Of a DNA stretch of 64,000 nucleotides, positions 1 through 10,934 are shown in pieces. Made by a program: the position numbers and the translations under genes. Numbering within the stretch: the first letter of the stretch is position 1; each line of letters opens with the position of its first letter. The stretch lies in the NCBI GenBank assembly GCA_001599715.1, contig BCHU01000002.1:1240001-1304000 (forward strand), read 5' to 3'. The notes beneath the pieces were generated by a model. It saw only the letters and a program-made list of their open reading frames with translations, had not been told where the DNA came from and ran no database searches. The stretch is from Phaeotremella fagi. Its lineage: Eukaryota; Basidiomycota; Tremellomycetes; Tremellales; Phaeotremellaceae.

Positions 1-1484
1 ATTCTGAAAAACGGAGTCAGCAGGTGATCGGAAATTGACAGAGCTCACTGACCTTTATCCAGGTCCTCCTTCCTACTTTCCCTTTTCGGTTCGCGTCTCC
101 CATTCCCCCTTCTCCTATTCGAATCATATTCAAATCCAGTCTCAGTCTCAACCCCACCGCCATTCCTGATATTATCCAATTCCCTATCTAAATCTTCGGC
201 CGTCCTCTTCCCAGTGTGTCTAGGCCTTGAATAAGGTTTCTCACGACTTCTACCAATTCTTTTACTGAATTCTCTACCACCTTCAGATTCGTTTCGTCCA
301 CTGAAGGTCAAACTCTCCTCTTCATCGTCGTTATTGTATCTCCTTTTATTCGATGAAATCTCTTTTCCTGCACTTCTACCATGTCGTTTATACCATTCAG
401 ATTGTTTAGCTTCTTTCCGTAATTGACTATCCGATTCCACAGCGTATCGGATAGTAATTCTTGAATTGGGATCGATACCTTCAGCCAATTCGAATAACGG
501 AATTACTTTCGTTGAATCCGTCCTAGTTAAAGAAGGGAGTTCCCGTCTCTGTCGACGTGGTTCATCTTCCTCCATTTTTTCAGCAATCTCAATTCCAGCA
601 TCTGCAAATGCCGCACCAAAAGTTCCTCTCCCCTTCCTTCTTACACCTTCTTCCATCGTTACACCATCGTTTCCCGATAACAATTCTGTTCCAGCTACGC
701 TATCGACTGGATCAGGTTCTTTCATCGGTAACAGACTTATTGGTATCGAGTGGGCTGATCTTTCGACTAATGGGTCGTCACCTTCTGCAGGATCGAATGA
801 CGCCTTAGAAAGTAATGAGAGGGAGAGTAGTGTTGCTGAAGGAGTCGGGAAGAGGAGAAGGAGGGTGGAATCGTTTAGCCATTCGATACCTAGTCTACAA
901 TCAGTGTTTGTTTATGAACAAAAAACAAGTGACTTACCCATAACACTTGCTCCAAGACCTGTTGCCCAACTGAAAACCTTACTGGTCGAAAGATGCTGAA
1001 TTAAATCTGATCGAACAAACAGAGCCGTAGTTCGTATAGGCGATTCCGAAGAAGTAGAGCAAGCCTCTAAAGATGGCAATCGATCAACTCTATTCGTTCG
1101 TTTAGACCATGAACCTACCTAACCAAGGACTAGGATCCTGCGCATCAAGTCTTTGAGCTAATTGAGCGATTCTCTACAAAAAATCATCAGCTCTTATGCA
1201 ATTCATAAAACACCACAGGACGCAATATGACCTACAGGATTCCCACGTATCCTATCCTCACCGTTGACATGTAATATCCCAGGACTTTCTTCGACCAAAT
1301 AAACTTTCCCTTTACCCATTCTACCCATTAAACTTTGGACATGATCAGGTAGAATCGGTGTGGGTACGACGTAATCATCTAATTCTTTGTCTAGAGCTGA
1401 TGGTTCTTCTATGATCATTGAATCGACCTCTATCTCCTGTGGTGGGGGTGTTGCTTCGTAGGGTAGTCCTCCTTGGTATGACAT
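1..1484 (-). CDS. NCBP3-like (nuclear cap-binding subunit 3 / DUF2414) RNA-binding protein, 3' end cut by window edge
   Basis: I start at the ATG at 1484 (MSYQGG). Splicing joins exons ending near 1237, 1121 and 939 by frame-preserving GT-AG introns. The joined protein has an acidic N-terminus, then an RRM-like stretch where SKVFSWATGLGASVMGIEWL is followed by NDSTLLLLFP, as in the NCBP3/DUF2414 core (loop, then IEWLxDxS). The C-terminal half is Arg/Glu-rich and ends with RTAEDLDRELDNIRN, which resembles the C-terminal duplication domain of FoP/CHTOP-type mRNA-export factors. The apparent stop at 45 lies inside a likely intron: AAAG|GTCAGT is a good donor, a CTGAC branch follows, and TTTTTCAG|AAT lies at the window's first bases, so the gene probably continues to the left. 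Inferred role: nuclear mRNP biogenesis or export. The family call is by motif only. Confidence 0.6.
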
Positions 1485-2032
1485 GTTGAATGGGTAGTGG
1501 TGTGGTGGGGGTGAGTACTGAGAGTGAAAACAAAAGTACCAGTCAAGGTGCACAGTGAGCCTGACATTGCGAAAAGGTGGAATTTTACTGTGACTAACAT
1601 ACGCTTTCCCACGGTGTACCCAGCTACTCTCCACTGTATCGGTATGACATCGCTCCAACTCTACATAGCTCTCTACAGCTAATATCTATCTCTATCTGTC
1701 GTTAACTCTATATATTCATACTCTTCCGCTGTTCTTATTTCCAGCTGAATATCAACAACTCAATATATCTAAAACAAACACAACACAACACATCAACGGT
1801 AACGCTGTACTGCACTTGAAACTCAACTCGGACATCACCTTACCTGTAATTTAACAACCGTTGCTGTGTTCCCTTGTTCCCTTTATATCCTGGACATTGG
1901 ATTTAATCAGTGAGTACATAATCCCAATATATATCATCCTCGTATCCATTTGTCTCTCTCAACTAATAACAACATAGTAATCCCTCTTGAAACCATCGCA
2001 CAAGCCATCTCAACTAACCCCAGTCGGCCATC
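1485..2032. other. Divergent intergenic region, NCBP3-like / SEC9
   Basis: About 550 bp shared upstream region of two divergent genes. The SEC9 side is CT/CA-rich (1750-1830, repeated caacac/acaac), as in fungal 5' leaders. A possible 5'UTR intron (donor GTGAGTACAT near 1910, acceptor AACATAG near 1977) lies ahead of the SEC9 ATG. I see no other gene. Confidence 0.4.
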
Positions 2033-3174
2033 ATGTCATTCTTCAAAAGAAACAAAAATGAATCCATGATCCCCCCAGTCCAAGAATCCAAACCTCAGTC
2101 GGACCCTTACGCCAGTGCCAGAAACAACGGTGGTGGTGGTGACCCGTACGCCTCAGGTGGTGGTGATCCCTACGCGAAATCCAACACTGGTCCAGCCGGT
2201 GATCCATACGCTAGATCCAGACCCAGCGCCAACGACGCTGCTAGAAACGAACTTTTCAGTGGATTCCAAGCTCCAGAAAAACCTGCTCAGAGAAAATACG
2301 GTTACGAAGGTCGAGAGATGGAGGAGGATTATGATGAGGACGAAGAGGTTGAGGGTATCAAACAAGAGATCAGAGGTGTTAAGCAAGAGAGTTTGGCTAG
2401 TACCCGGTGAGTCATCATTTACAATAAATATGATTCGTTCTCATGTCTCTTGTAGTAACGCTCTTCGTCTCGCTCGAGAGGCTGAAGAAAGTGCTAGAGG
2501 AACTGTTGCTAAACTTGCCGACCAATCTGGTATGTTATTGGATTAATTTTCGTGCACAAACCTAACAATGTCTCAGAACGAATTGCCAATTCTGAACGTT
2601 ATCTCGACATGGCCAAGGCTAACAACGCTCGTGCTGAGGATAAAGCCACTGAGCTCAAACAGTTAAGAAAGAGTATCTTCAAGCCAGTCGTCGTGTGGAA
2701 CAAGGTTAGCTCCATCTTCATCTTTGCTGCGTCTTGATACAAGCTAATACCCTGTAGGATGCCAAACGACAAGCTGAAGAAGAGAAAATTGCCGAGAGAC
2801 ATTTAATGGAACGAGCCGATCGAGCCAAAGCTCTAGGCGACGTCTCAGACACCAGAAAGAGATTAGGTAACGCCGCCAATCCCTTGTTAACAGGAACCTC
2901 GAGAATGCCAGCACCAGGTGAAGCTAAAGCTCGTAAAGACGCCAGATCAAGATATCAATTCGAAGCTACAGCTTCAGACGATGAGTTGGAAGACGAACTT
3001 GATGACAACCTCGATGAAACTTTGGAGGTTACCAAGCGATTGAAGAATTTGGCGACGGTCATGGGTGACGAGGTTACTGGTCAGAACTCTAGATTGACTA
3101 GGGTTACTGACAAGACTGAAGATTTGGAATTTGGTTTGATGAAGAATACCGAGAGATTAAAGAGAATCAGATAA
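2033..3174 (+). CDS. SEC9: SEC9/SNAP-25-type t-SNARE (Qbc)
   Basis: Exons 2033-2406, 2456-2529, 2577-2704 and 2758-3174 join in frame. The N-terminal ~120 residues are low-complexity with repeated DPYA(S/R/K) units, followed by an acidic patch. The first SNARE helix runs from about RNALRLAREAEESARG, with a glutamine in KLADQSERI as zero-layer residue. A linker (RLGNAANPLLTGTSR) leads to the second SNARE helix, with a zero-layer Gln in EVTGQNSRL and the terminal NTERLKRIR. Two Q-SNARE helices without a transmembrane segment are diagnostic of Sec9/SNAP-25. These partner with syntaxin (Sso) and synaptobrevin (Snc) at the plasma membrane in exocytosis. Nothing is missing. The DPYA repeats resemble the N-terminal extension of fungal Sec9 proteins. 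Confidence 0.9.
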
Positions 3175-3500
3175 AGAATTGCTGTTGGATTCGTTGTTTT
3201 TTTTCTTCATTCACTTTTCCTGTTTCCTCTTTTCTGTATTTTCTTTTTGAATTTCACTTCTCATTTTTCAAGTTAGTTGATCCGAATGATACTGGACGTG
3301 ATTTTCTGACAGTAAGGACGAAGGATGTAATTGTATTGTCCAATGAAACTGTAAGACATTATCGTGGATACTGCTGGTCGAAGGCTTTCAGTCGGCGTGC
3401 TATTGACGTGTGTGATGCAGAATTACACTCAAGGTATAACGGATCAAGCAACGAGCTGTACATACTTTACAGCGAAATTCGTCGTACAACTGTATCGTCA
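3175..3500. other. Convergent 3' intergenic region
   Basis: The region between the SEC9 stop and the stop of the opposing orphan gene. It has a T-rich stretch (3195-3260) suited to SEC9 3' processing. I see no gene in it. Confidence 0.4.
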
Positions 3501-4130
3501 TCAACTAAACCCAAGAGTAAAATCTCTAATCAACTCATCAAACTCTTCCCTCCCAATCCCACATATTTCATTCACCTGAACGAAAGTACATGAATCGCAA
3601 AACTGTGAATGTTCAGTTATGAAAATATGACTATCGTTTTCCAAATATTCATGCGATTCCCTTCCATAACCTGAACATAATTTTGAATCGTGATAAACGA
3701 TCTTGGGAGCTTTGATAAGTCCACTACCTATAGTTCTATAGTATCCTCGAAGTTCATTTAAACCTTTTTCGTAGCTATTGAAAAATTGTTGTCGGTATCG
3801 GATGGCAAATTCGACAGATTTCTGTGTTGCTTCTGTAATTTCATTTTCATCTTTATCGTTAGCATTGACTAGGTCTTTCTTATAACGTCTTGACATTTCA
3901 TCTCGAAGACAATCTTCTGACATGGAAGAAAGGAAACAGACTACACATCCCAATTCCCCATTTGGTTCTGTTGATGTTTCAGAATTCTCTTTGATGTAAT
4001 GGGTATCACCTATCATTAGAGCTTGGGGATGATGAACAGGTGAAGAACAGGTTGTCAATCTTGGAACTCTGGTCGCTTTTTGGCCTTTGAAGTTTAAGGT
4101 TGAAAAATCGAAGGTAGTTTTGGAGGACAT
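3501..4130 (-). CDS. Orphan Cys/His-motif protein, paralogue A (209 aa)
   Basis: Single exon. I start at the ATG at 4130 (MSSKTTFDFSTLNF) because it aligns with the start of the neighbouring paralogue (MSTATFDFSTLTF); an upstream in-frame ATG at 4223 would add a hydrophobic leader absent from the paralogue. I recognise no known family. Shared features with the copies at 4532-5113 and 58617-59186 are, in order: C-x(n)-HHP near residue 30, a G-x-HYI motif, (V/S)CSGYG with a downstream His, an ITE/LTE step, and FCDSCT near the C-terminus. The spaced Cys/His pairs suggest a metal-binding fold (inference). There is no signal peptide or transmembrane segment. Confidence 0.65.
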   Translation of the reverse strand: MSSKTTFDFSTLNFKGQKATRVPRLTTCSSPVHHPQALMIGDTHYIKENSETSTEPNGELGCVVCFLSSMSEDCLRDEMSRRYKKDLVNANDKDENEITEATQKSVEFAIRYRQQFFNSYEKGLNELRGYYRTIGSGLIKAPKIVYHDSKLCSGYGRESHEYLENDSHIFITEHSQFCDSCTFVQVNEICGIGREEFDELIRDFTLGFS

Positions 4131-4531
4131 GTTGATTTGAACAGAAGATAACGTATTTGATTCAGGAGAAAAGATACTTTTTAAAATGTTATTGATCAGA
4201 AAGGGGGAAATAAGGAGGTTCAATAAGTGACAGTACGTGTGTAGGTGTGGAAGACTCTCGAGAAGCCTCTCTTTGCCTTCGTCCTTCTTTCAAAGGATCG
4301 AGAACCATTCAAAAGGAATATTGTCAATCCTACAAGGAAACGGCGGAAGATACCTTATGCACTGGATGTATATCCATTGGATACAGCGTAGTGTGCATGC
4401 TGTATATTCATGTTGCAATATAAATAAATCAGATAATGCATCATTATCTCACAAGACCATTCTCAATGACGTCCCCAATTCATCATCACCTTCCTTTCTC
4501 AAATACTTCTGCCACCATATCAGATTTGACA
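4131..4531. other. Intergenic region between orphan paralogues A and B
   Basis: About 400 bp carrying the promoter of paralogue A and the 3' end of paralogue B. It is AT-rich; a TATATTCATG/ATATAAATAA stretch near 4400-4430 may hold core promoter or polyadenylation signals. I see no gene. Confidence 0.35.
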
Positions 4532-5113
4532 TCAGATCAAAGTCTGAGTATAAACTTCCAACTCCTCCATGAATTCTTCGATACCACCAAGATAACCCAT
4601 CTCGACAGCTCGAACATACGTACACTTATCACAGAACTGACCTGACTCGGTTAACATGATATGACTCTCTGTTTTTGAATAACCATGAGACAGATTTAGC
4701 CCATACCCCGCACAACTATTTGTATCGCGATGAACCACCGATGAGGCTTTTGAGAAGGTGGTTCCACCGTTCTTAGCTTCCTTTCGGAGCCGTTGTAGAC
4801 TCTCTTCATCATCTATACTGAATTTTCTGTGCTCTCCAATAGGCCCAAGTTGATCGATTTTGGGTACCGCATCACGAAACTCTTCGTCGGTGGATGTTTG
4901 GATCGTCCAGACTGAACACCTAAAATCAACTTCTTCTTTGTAGCCTGTATTGGCAATCTCCGAACCTTCTTCGATGTAGTGCTTTCCACCGTACATTTGA
5001 TCTTTGACAACCGGATGATGCCTGTCAAATGCACAGATTGACAATCTCGGAACTCTGGTTGCTTCTTCTTCGTTGAAGGTGAGAGTTGAGAAATCGAATG
5101 TGGCTGTCGACAT
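4532..5113 (-). CDS. Orphan Cys/His-motif protein, paralogue B (193 aa)
   Basis: Single exon, tandem with paralogue A in the same orientation, about 400 bp apart. N-terminus MSTATFDFSTLTFNEEEA is nearly the same as in A, followed by ATRVPRLSIC, RHHPVV, GGKHYIEEGSEI, SCAGYG, an LTESGQFCDKCTYV block and an acidic Leu-rich tail. It is shorter than A in the middle. Gene order and similarity point to local tandem duplication; the third, more diverged copy 54 kb away shows the family is older and dispersed. The function is unknown; the CAGY and FCxxC residues could bind zinc (inference). Confidence 0.65.
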   Translation of the reverse strand: MSTATFDFSTLTFNEEEATRVPRLSICAFDRHHPVVKDQMYGGKHYIEEGSEIANTGYKEEVDFRCSVWTIQTSTDEEFRDAVPKIDQLGPIGEHRKFSIDDEESLQRLRKEAKNGGTTFSKASSVVHRDTNSCAGYGLNLSHGYSKTESHIMLTESGQFCDKCTYVRAVEMGYLGGIEEFMEELEVYTQTLI

Positions 5114-5419
5114 GTCTGCTTGTATGAGTATTGTTTTATTGATAGAAATCTCGAAGTGTTGTAGACCAAATCTGGTTGAATGAGGACGTTGAAATAAAGA
5201 AAGAAGGAGAAGAGAAAGTCAATTTTAGTCAAACACCTAGTCTTCCAGTGGTCCAAATGAATGAAAGGATGAGAGAGTAGGTGTTTGAATCGAAGCAGTA
5301 TAACTAGTCATATAAGCTGCCGTATGAATACCGAGGAAACATCATTATAACATACAGCAAATACCAGAGCTACATAGCAGAACCAATACCCAAAACAGTT
5401 AAGTCAAAACAATCAATCT
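5114..5419. other. Intergenic region
   Basis: The promoter side of orphan paralogue B and the 3' flank of the GT34 gene. No motif or gene stands out. Confidence 0.3.
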
Positions 5420-6648
5420 TCACAGCACCAAAACCGATTCCTCCCTAAATTTCATATTCCCAATACCAGCCCCAACACTGCCCCACCAGAGATCAGCGAC
5501 TTCACTCGTCAACCTCCAATCATCTCTCAATTCAAGTCCAGAACCAGAACCAGCAACCATCCCAACCTCTCTAGCTAATCTTTCTCCATCCTCATATATC
5601 TTTTCAGCTTTCTCCAACTCCACCTTCCATGTGTTGAGATATTTACTCTCATGAACGAAATGAATTTGTAATCTCGGTATAAATCCCACGGTACCATTTT
5701 CAGAGTTGATAGTGTGGTTACCGTTGTTAGGTGAATGATTCGAATTCAATGGATAATCGTTAATCCATTCTCCAGGGATTTCATAAAACCTCTCACTCCA
5801 AGTCGTAGTCCGTTTCAAGATCTCTGAAAACAAATATTGATCAGAATAAACCGAGTATTTCGGTTTCCTGTGTACATCATCCAGTAGTGTTGTTTCCAAC
5901 GTTAAACATGATGACAAAAATTTGATGATTTCGATACAAGGTTTAACGAGGAGGGAACCGGAGTTGAAACCGTTTTCATCTTGATTACCTATTATCAGGG
6001 GTTTTGGGGATAAGTTTTGATGGTTTCGGGGTAAGAGGTTATGGAGTGGTATAGAAGGGTTGATGATTATCGTATCGGTATCCGTTAACCTACATGTATC
6101 ATTCAGCGATGTACAAGAATACAAGTTGATGAAGAGGTGACTTACCAAATCCATTCAACACTTTGATCACCTTTCCCCATCTCCTTCAAAACCGCCAACA
6201 ACAACGTATGGATCTTATTCACATATCCCGATTCTCCTTCGTTCACATAATCAGTCTCATCAACCTCGTAGCTGTATCCATGGACCTTGGCATATCTCTT
6301 ATGTGATTTAATCGAAGCTCGATTCAATTCTTTAGTCATTCTGTTGGACATGTCATGATGCTGTAGAATCATTATCGGTCTTCGTGAATTGGGTTTCGAT
6401 TTGTTCTGTTCGTCGTATCCACCACTGTCGTTGTTGTTGTCGGTGTTTTGGGGATCACGATTGATTTTCATAGGTTTCTGAAAGAATCCACCGACCTCTC
6501 TAGATAGTCTGACTGGAGGTGGATAGCGTAATCGACGTTCAACAACCTCCCCACCCTTGACATCGGAATAAGAAGAAATGAGTAAAGCAGTCACCGAAAC
6601 TATTGAAAGAACGATAAAGAATCGTAAACATGTTCTTGGATTTATCAT
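5420..6648 (-). CDS. GT34 (Mnn10/Gma12-type) Golgi glycosyltransferase
   Basis: Two exons, 6648-6146 and 6089-5420, joined as ..VEWIWLTDTDTIII... A type II topology is visible: a short cytosolic MINPRTC tail, a hydrophobic anchor at about residues 9-27 (FFIVLSIVSVTALLISSY) and a luminal stem. The catalytic region begins with RRPIMILQHHDMSNRM, contains AKVHGYSYEVD and VNKIHTLLLAVLKEM, and has the metal-binding DxD as DTDT directly after the splice joint. LIIGNQDENGFNSGS is the acceptor-side motif of the GMA12/MNN10 family. Members transfer mannose or galactose from nucleotide sugars onto glycans in the Golgi. Which sugar and acceptor cannot be told from sequence; capsule or N-glycan decoration is inference. 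Confidence 0.82.
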
Positions 6649-7222
6649 TCTTTCTTCGAATCAAACGAGAATGATTTATCGAGAGGTCGATTATCGAGGA
6701 TAAATTGGAGACGTGGGTTTTTACGCCCCTGACCGCGAATGCGAATGCGAATGTGTTTCGCAAGAATTCACTGTACTTGAATTGATGATTGAATCCTTAT
6801 TTCGTCGACATGTTCAATGGACAATTAGGGGTCTTGGTGATGTTTAAGTGATGACTGTACGAGTACGAGTAAGAAGTGTAATGTTATGGAACAACAAACG
6901 GGGTTAATAACCTGCGTGCGCCCTTATGGAATCAAACACTGCAAAGTGAATTCCCAAACTTCTTTTTTTAAATTTCAGGAACGAAATTCGGGGGCAAAAA
7001 CAAAAACAAGCTTATCAAAAAGAAAAAAGTTTAGGGTGCGAGTTTAATTTTAGGAATGCTGCGGATTTCTTGGAATCTTGAGATCCCATACTCATGGCCT
7101 GCCTAATTGGTACATAGTTTCATAGGACAGAAAAAAGTATTATAAACAAACATATAACTTGAACTCTAAATACAAGAAAAGCGAATGAACAACCCCTCAA
7201 CCGTATTTCACAATATCAAACC
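6649..7222. other. Intergenic region upstream of the GT34 gene and downstream of CRZ1
   Basis: About 570 bp. It holds the GT34 promoter and the CRZ1 3' flank, with several A/T runs (6960-7040, 7125-7180). I see no additional gene. Confidence 0.35.
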
Positions 7223-10200
7223 TCAATAATCCTCAATCTTGAATTCACCTTCATCCAAACTTCTCAATTCCTCATCCAAACTTCTCAATTCCTCATCCTC
7301 CTCCTCCTCCCCATTCCCATCTTCATTCTGTTCAAAACCTGAGAAACTGTTTCGTTTATTTTTACCTGTTGCAGTAGCTGATTTCCTTCTTCCACCCCTC
7401 CCACCTCCAGAGGTACTACGTCCAGCTTCACCTAAATCACCTGGAGCTGTTTGGATACCCTTGTATTGTTTGTATTGCGATTCTGACATTGACGTTCCAT
7501 CGGGATTTGTCGGTATTGGATGGGTGATTGCGCATTCCTGACCTTGTTCAGATTTATCTTTTACATTGTCAGTTTCTGAATCATCGAACCTGTCAAAAGA
7601 TTCTTAACTCACGATGCCGCGTTAATGCATCTAAACGTGCGAACTGTTTCCCACATCCTTCACAGACAAAAGGTCTCAGTCCCTCATGTAACAACATGTG
7701 TCGTTTACAATCGTGTTGTCTGGCGAATCCTGTGATCGCCTTTGGACACCCTTCGTATAAACATTTATATGGTCTTTCATCGTTATGAGAACGAAGATGA
7801 CCTTTGAGATTGAAATGTCTGGTAAAAGTGGATGTACAACCGGGTACTAGAGTATAATTCATCAATATGTTGAAGTTCTGTTATAATATACAGACTCGTC
7901 TACTAACCAGGACAATGGAAGATACCGCTATTAGTTCTTCTACTGGTACTAGCAACTTCAGTTGCTATACTAGTGACCTTCTGTTTAGCGACTTTGACAG
8001 GTCTACCACTTTGTATCGGTAAACCGTTAACTTCATCGAACATAGGAACGCCTAAATTGCCACTATGATTAACATCCGACATGGACATTCTACCGTTAGA
8101 ATTGGAATACGATGAACCCTGGGACGAAATTGATAAAGCAGGTGACGCCGATCTATTAGATGACGCTGAAGAATGTCGGGAATGTGAGGACGCCCTGCCT
8201 CTGTTCGTCGGTGGTAACAGAGTACCATCTGAAGGATTCGTTATTGATTGTAAGAAATCGGCACTAAGTCGAAATCGTCAGCCTAACATCAAAATTCCAA
8301 TAAACACCGAAAACATACGTTGAACCACCACCCCCAACACCCCATCCAGTCCCTCTACCAAGATCTTCACTCTTTGCCGAACGACGATGTCCAGAACCAC
8401 TAGATCCCCTAGATCTAGAAGCAGTCATCGGTGCCCCGCCCAAATTAGAAAACTCAATCCCATAGCCCGGTGTCCCTAATCCAGCAGCAGGATGATTATT
8501 AGAATCTTCAGCAAACGATCTACGTCTTGCCCCAGATCCAGATCCAGATCCAGATCCACCAGGAACACCTAACATCCCACCAGCGAAATTCTGTTGATAG
8601 TTCAGATTGAAATTGCCAACGGACGGACCGGCAGTTTGTGGATAAATCTGATTAACGTTGTTCGTTGAAGGGAACGGGAAATTATTGTTGAAATTAAAAG
8701 TTGACGTGAAACCTGGTGCTGAAGATGGTATACCTTGTTGTGAAGCTTGATTAGCACCTACACCCAAAGACGCATAGAAATTCAACGACGTCGGTGAAAA
8801 TTCTCCAGGTTCATATTTGAAGATCCCTCCAGCACCGTTATCGTTGGTATCAGTGTTCAACATCAATTTCTGTCGTTCCTGAGCTTGCTGTAACATTTGA
8901 TAAGAATTATAGAAATCCTGTTGAGCGTCTACGCTGGGATGAGATTGATACTGTGAATTCCCAGGTAACATTCGTGGATCCATTGTAGAATTTAGATTCT
9001 CGGTTCCAGATAAAGTTGTTCTCCAGGCATCAACGGTCGCTTGCCATTGTTGATCGGCTCCTGTCGATAAATCCGTTTGTGGGAATGGAACAGTTGAACC
9101 AAGTTGAGGATCTATGACTGACTCGTTCATCATTTTCAGCAGTGCTTGACGATCAAAACTGTCACCACCAAGATTAGGCATTGTCATGTATGAATCCGAT
9201 TTAGCTCTTGGACGTTGGTATCCATCAGTCCGTAATCCTGCTGGAGCGTTTTGATTGAGATTCTGGTTCTGGTTGATTAATTGAGCCCATTGTTGTTGGA
9301 AAAAAGCCGTCAACTCTGGGTTCGGTTGTTGATCGCCACCTTGAATACCAGAATTGGGATCCTGATTACCAGTCAAGTTTTGTTGAGAGATTTGATCAGA
9401 TTGGAAATTCTGTCCTGACATGTTCTGATTATTTTGTCCAAGTTGACCATGAGCTAACGCTCCAGCACGTCTGATTGCAGCATCGAAAACTCCACGACCA
9501 TCTTTTAATCCACTAATCGGTGTACTAGGTTGCACGAAAATCTGGGGTCCATCGGCGTTGGGTGCTATAGGACTGATACCAGCCATTCCAGTGAACAGTG
9601 GGTTAGCCGGTGGGAAAAGTGAACTCATTCCTGAATACTGTCTTTGATTGTCGTTATTCGATTGTTGGTTTCCAACAGGATTAGTAATAATCGGTGGTAG
9701 TTGAGGTGACGGTGAGGCATTGTTCGGAATGACTAGTGCAGGTGGTGAAATGGGTTTATTCATGAAAGGTGATCCTGTGACTGAAGCACTTCCAGCCCGC
9801 TGGAAAGAACTTGTAACAGGTGGAGAGACGATTGTTGATTGAGGTGGAGCGAAGGGGCTAGGTGATCTGGAAGATTGAGAATCGTGGTGACTGTGACCAC
9901 TGGTTAAGGAATCGTGACGACCGTGACCCAGGGATTCGTTGATCAAGTTAGGCATCATTTGTTGTTGCTGCTGTAACTGATCATTCTGGAAGGGTGATAT
10001 TCTACCAGAAGGAGAATGTGAACCATGAGACGAAGCAGAAGATATTCTATGAATTAAAAGTCAGATTTAACTCTCTCTCTCCACGACACGAGTCTTCTGT
10101 TTCTTGGTGACGGACGCCAAGATGAGATAGGATCACTCACATCCTTTGTAATTCATTCAACTGATCTTGCCCATCGAACACCAATTGATCCTCCATGTTC

Positions 10201-10934
10201 CCTTGCAACAAATTCTCCCCAGTCCAACTCGCTCGTCTACTATCTTCAACATCACTGACACTAGGTGTATGCCCAACGAAATCGTTACCCCATTGACCGT
10301 TCTTATCTCCCATATTGAATCCGTTGCCGTTCAAGAAAGGTGAAGCTTGATGCTCAGACTCTGAAAGATAATTGTCGACAGGTCCAGTTCCTGCTGTACC
10401 AGGTAGACTCATTGGTGAGGGTGCGCCATGTGATGAATAGAATGGACTTTGAGCCATTTGATGAGCTTGAGGTAGGTATTGTGCTACACCGTCATCGCCG
10501 ACACCGTTCCAATTTTGTTGATCGTAACCCTGTTGTTGTTGAAAATCAACTTGTTGAGGTGAATATTGAAATGATCCTTGGGCGAATTGACCACCAGATA
10601 ATGGAGATGCTTGTCTGGCAGTGGCTATCAGTGTACTTGATGATTCAGGATCGAAAGGTAATGAATCTTGATGACGAGGTTCGAGAGATATTCTACCACC
10701 TAAAGCTACTCTGGGATTGATTGATCCCATTTGACTTGATAATGAATCCGTACGAACTCTTCCACTGTACAACGATGATGAACTACCCCTTCGACTTGAT
10801 GATAAAGGTAAGGGTTCATCGGTGACCTGATCAGGTGCGAGTTGATTACTACCAGTTGATGACTGACGTCGAGCTTGTTGGTTGTTGAATATGGAATCGA
10901 ATGATGGCGGGGATGAGACGGAGTTGAGAGACAT
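7223..10934 (-). CDS. CRZ1: CRZ1-type calcineurin-responsive C2H2 zinc-finger transcription factor (1,154 aa)
   Basis: Five exons: 10934-10141, 10046-8319, 8263-7908, 7846-7613 and 7575-7223; the sum is divisible by three. The N-terminal ~880 residues are Ser/Gln/Asn-rich and disordered. Near the C-terminus are C2H2 fingers: FHCPVPGC...FTRHFNLKGHLRSH, YKCLYEGCPKAITGF...CKRHMLLH and FVCEGCGKQFARLDALTRH. The RHFNLKGH, ARQHDCKRH and ARLDALTRH helices match the Crz1 recognition fingers. Candidate PxIxIT calcineurin-docking sites are PQIFVQ (9530-9547) and PALSIS (8125-8142); an LxVP-like LGVP also occurs. The family is dephosphorylated by calcineurin on Ca2+ influx and moves to the nucleus to activate cell-wall and ion-stress genes. 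The last intron is only 37 nt. The acidic tail contains a duplicated EELRSLD heptad. Confidence 0.88.
7251..7292. repeat. 21-bp tandem duplication in the CRZ1 C-terminal coding region
   Basis: Two perfect adjacent copies of a 21-bp unit (7251-7271 and 7272-7292) encode the repeated EELRSLD heptad in the acidic CRZ1 tail. Perfect identity suggests recent slippage. The unit keeps the frame, so strains may differ in copy number. Confidence 0.85.

Noticed and set aside
466..999. Long plus-strand open frame opposite the NCBP3-like gene
   Set aside because: It is antisense to spliced, family-recognisable exons and has low-complexity Ser-rich content typical of a shadow frame.
10340..10720. Plus-strand open frame inside CRZ1
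   Set aside because: It lies opposite a coding exon whose five-exon sum is in frame and ends in clear zinc fingers; no splice or start context of its own.
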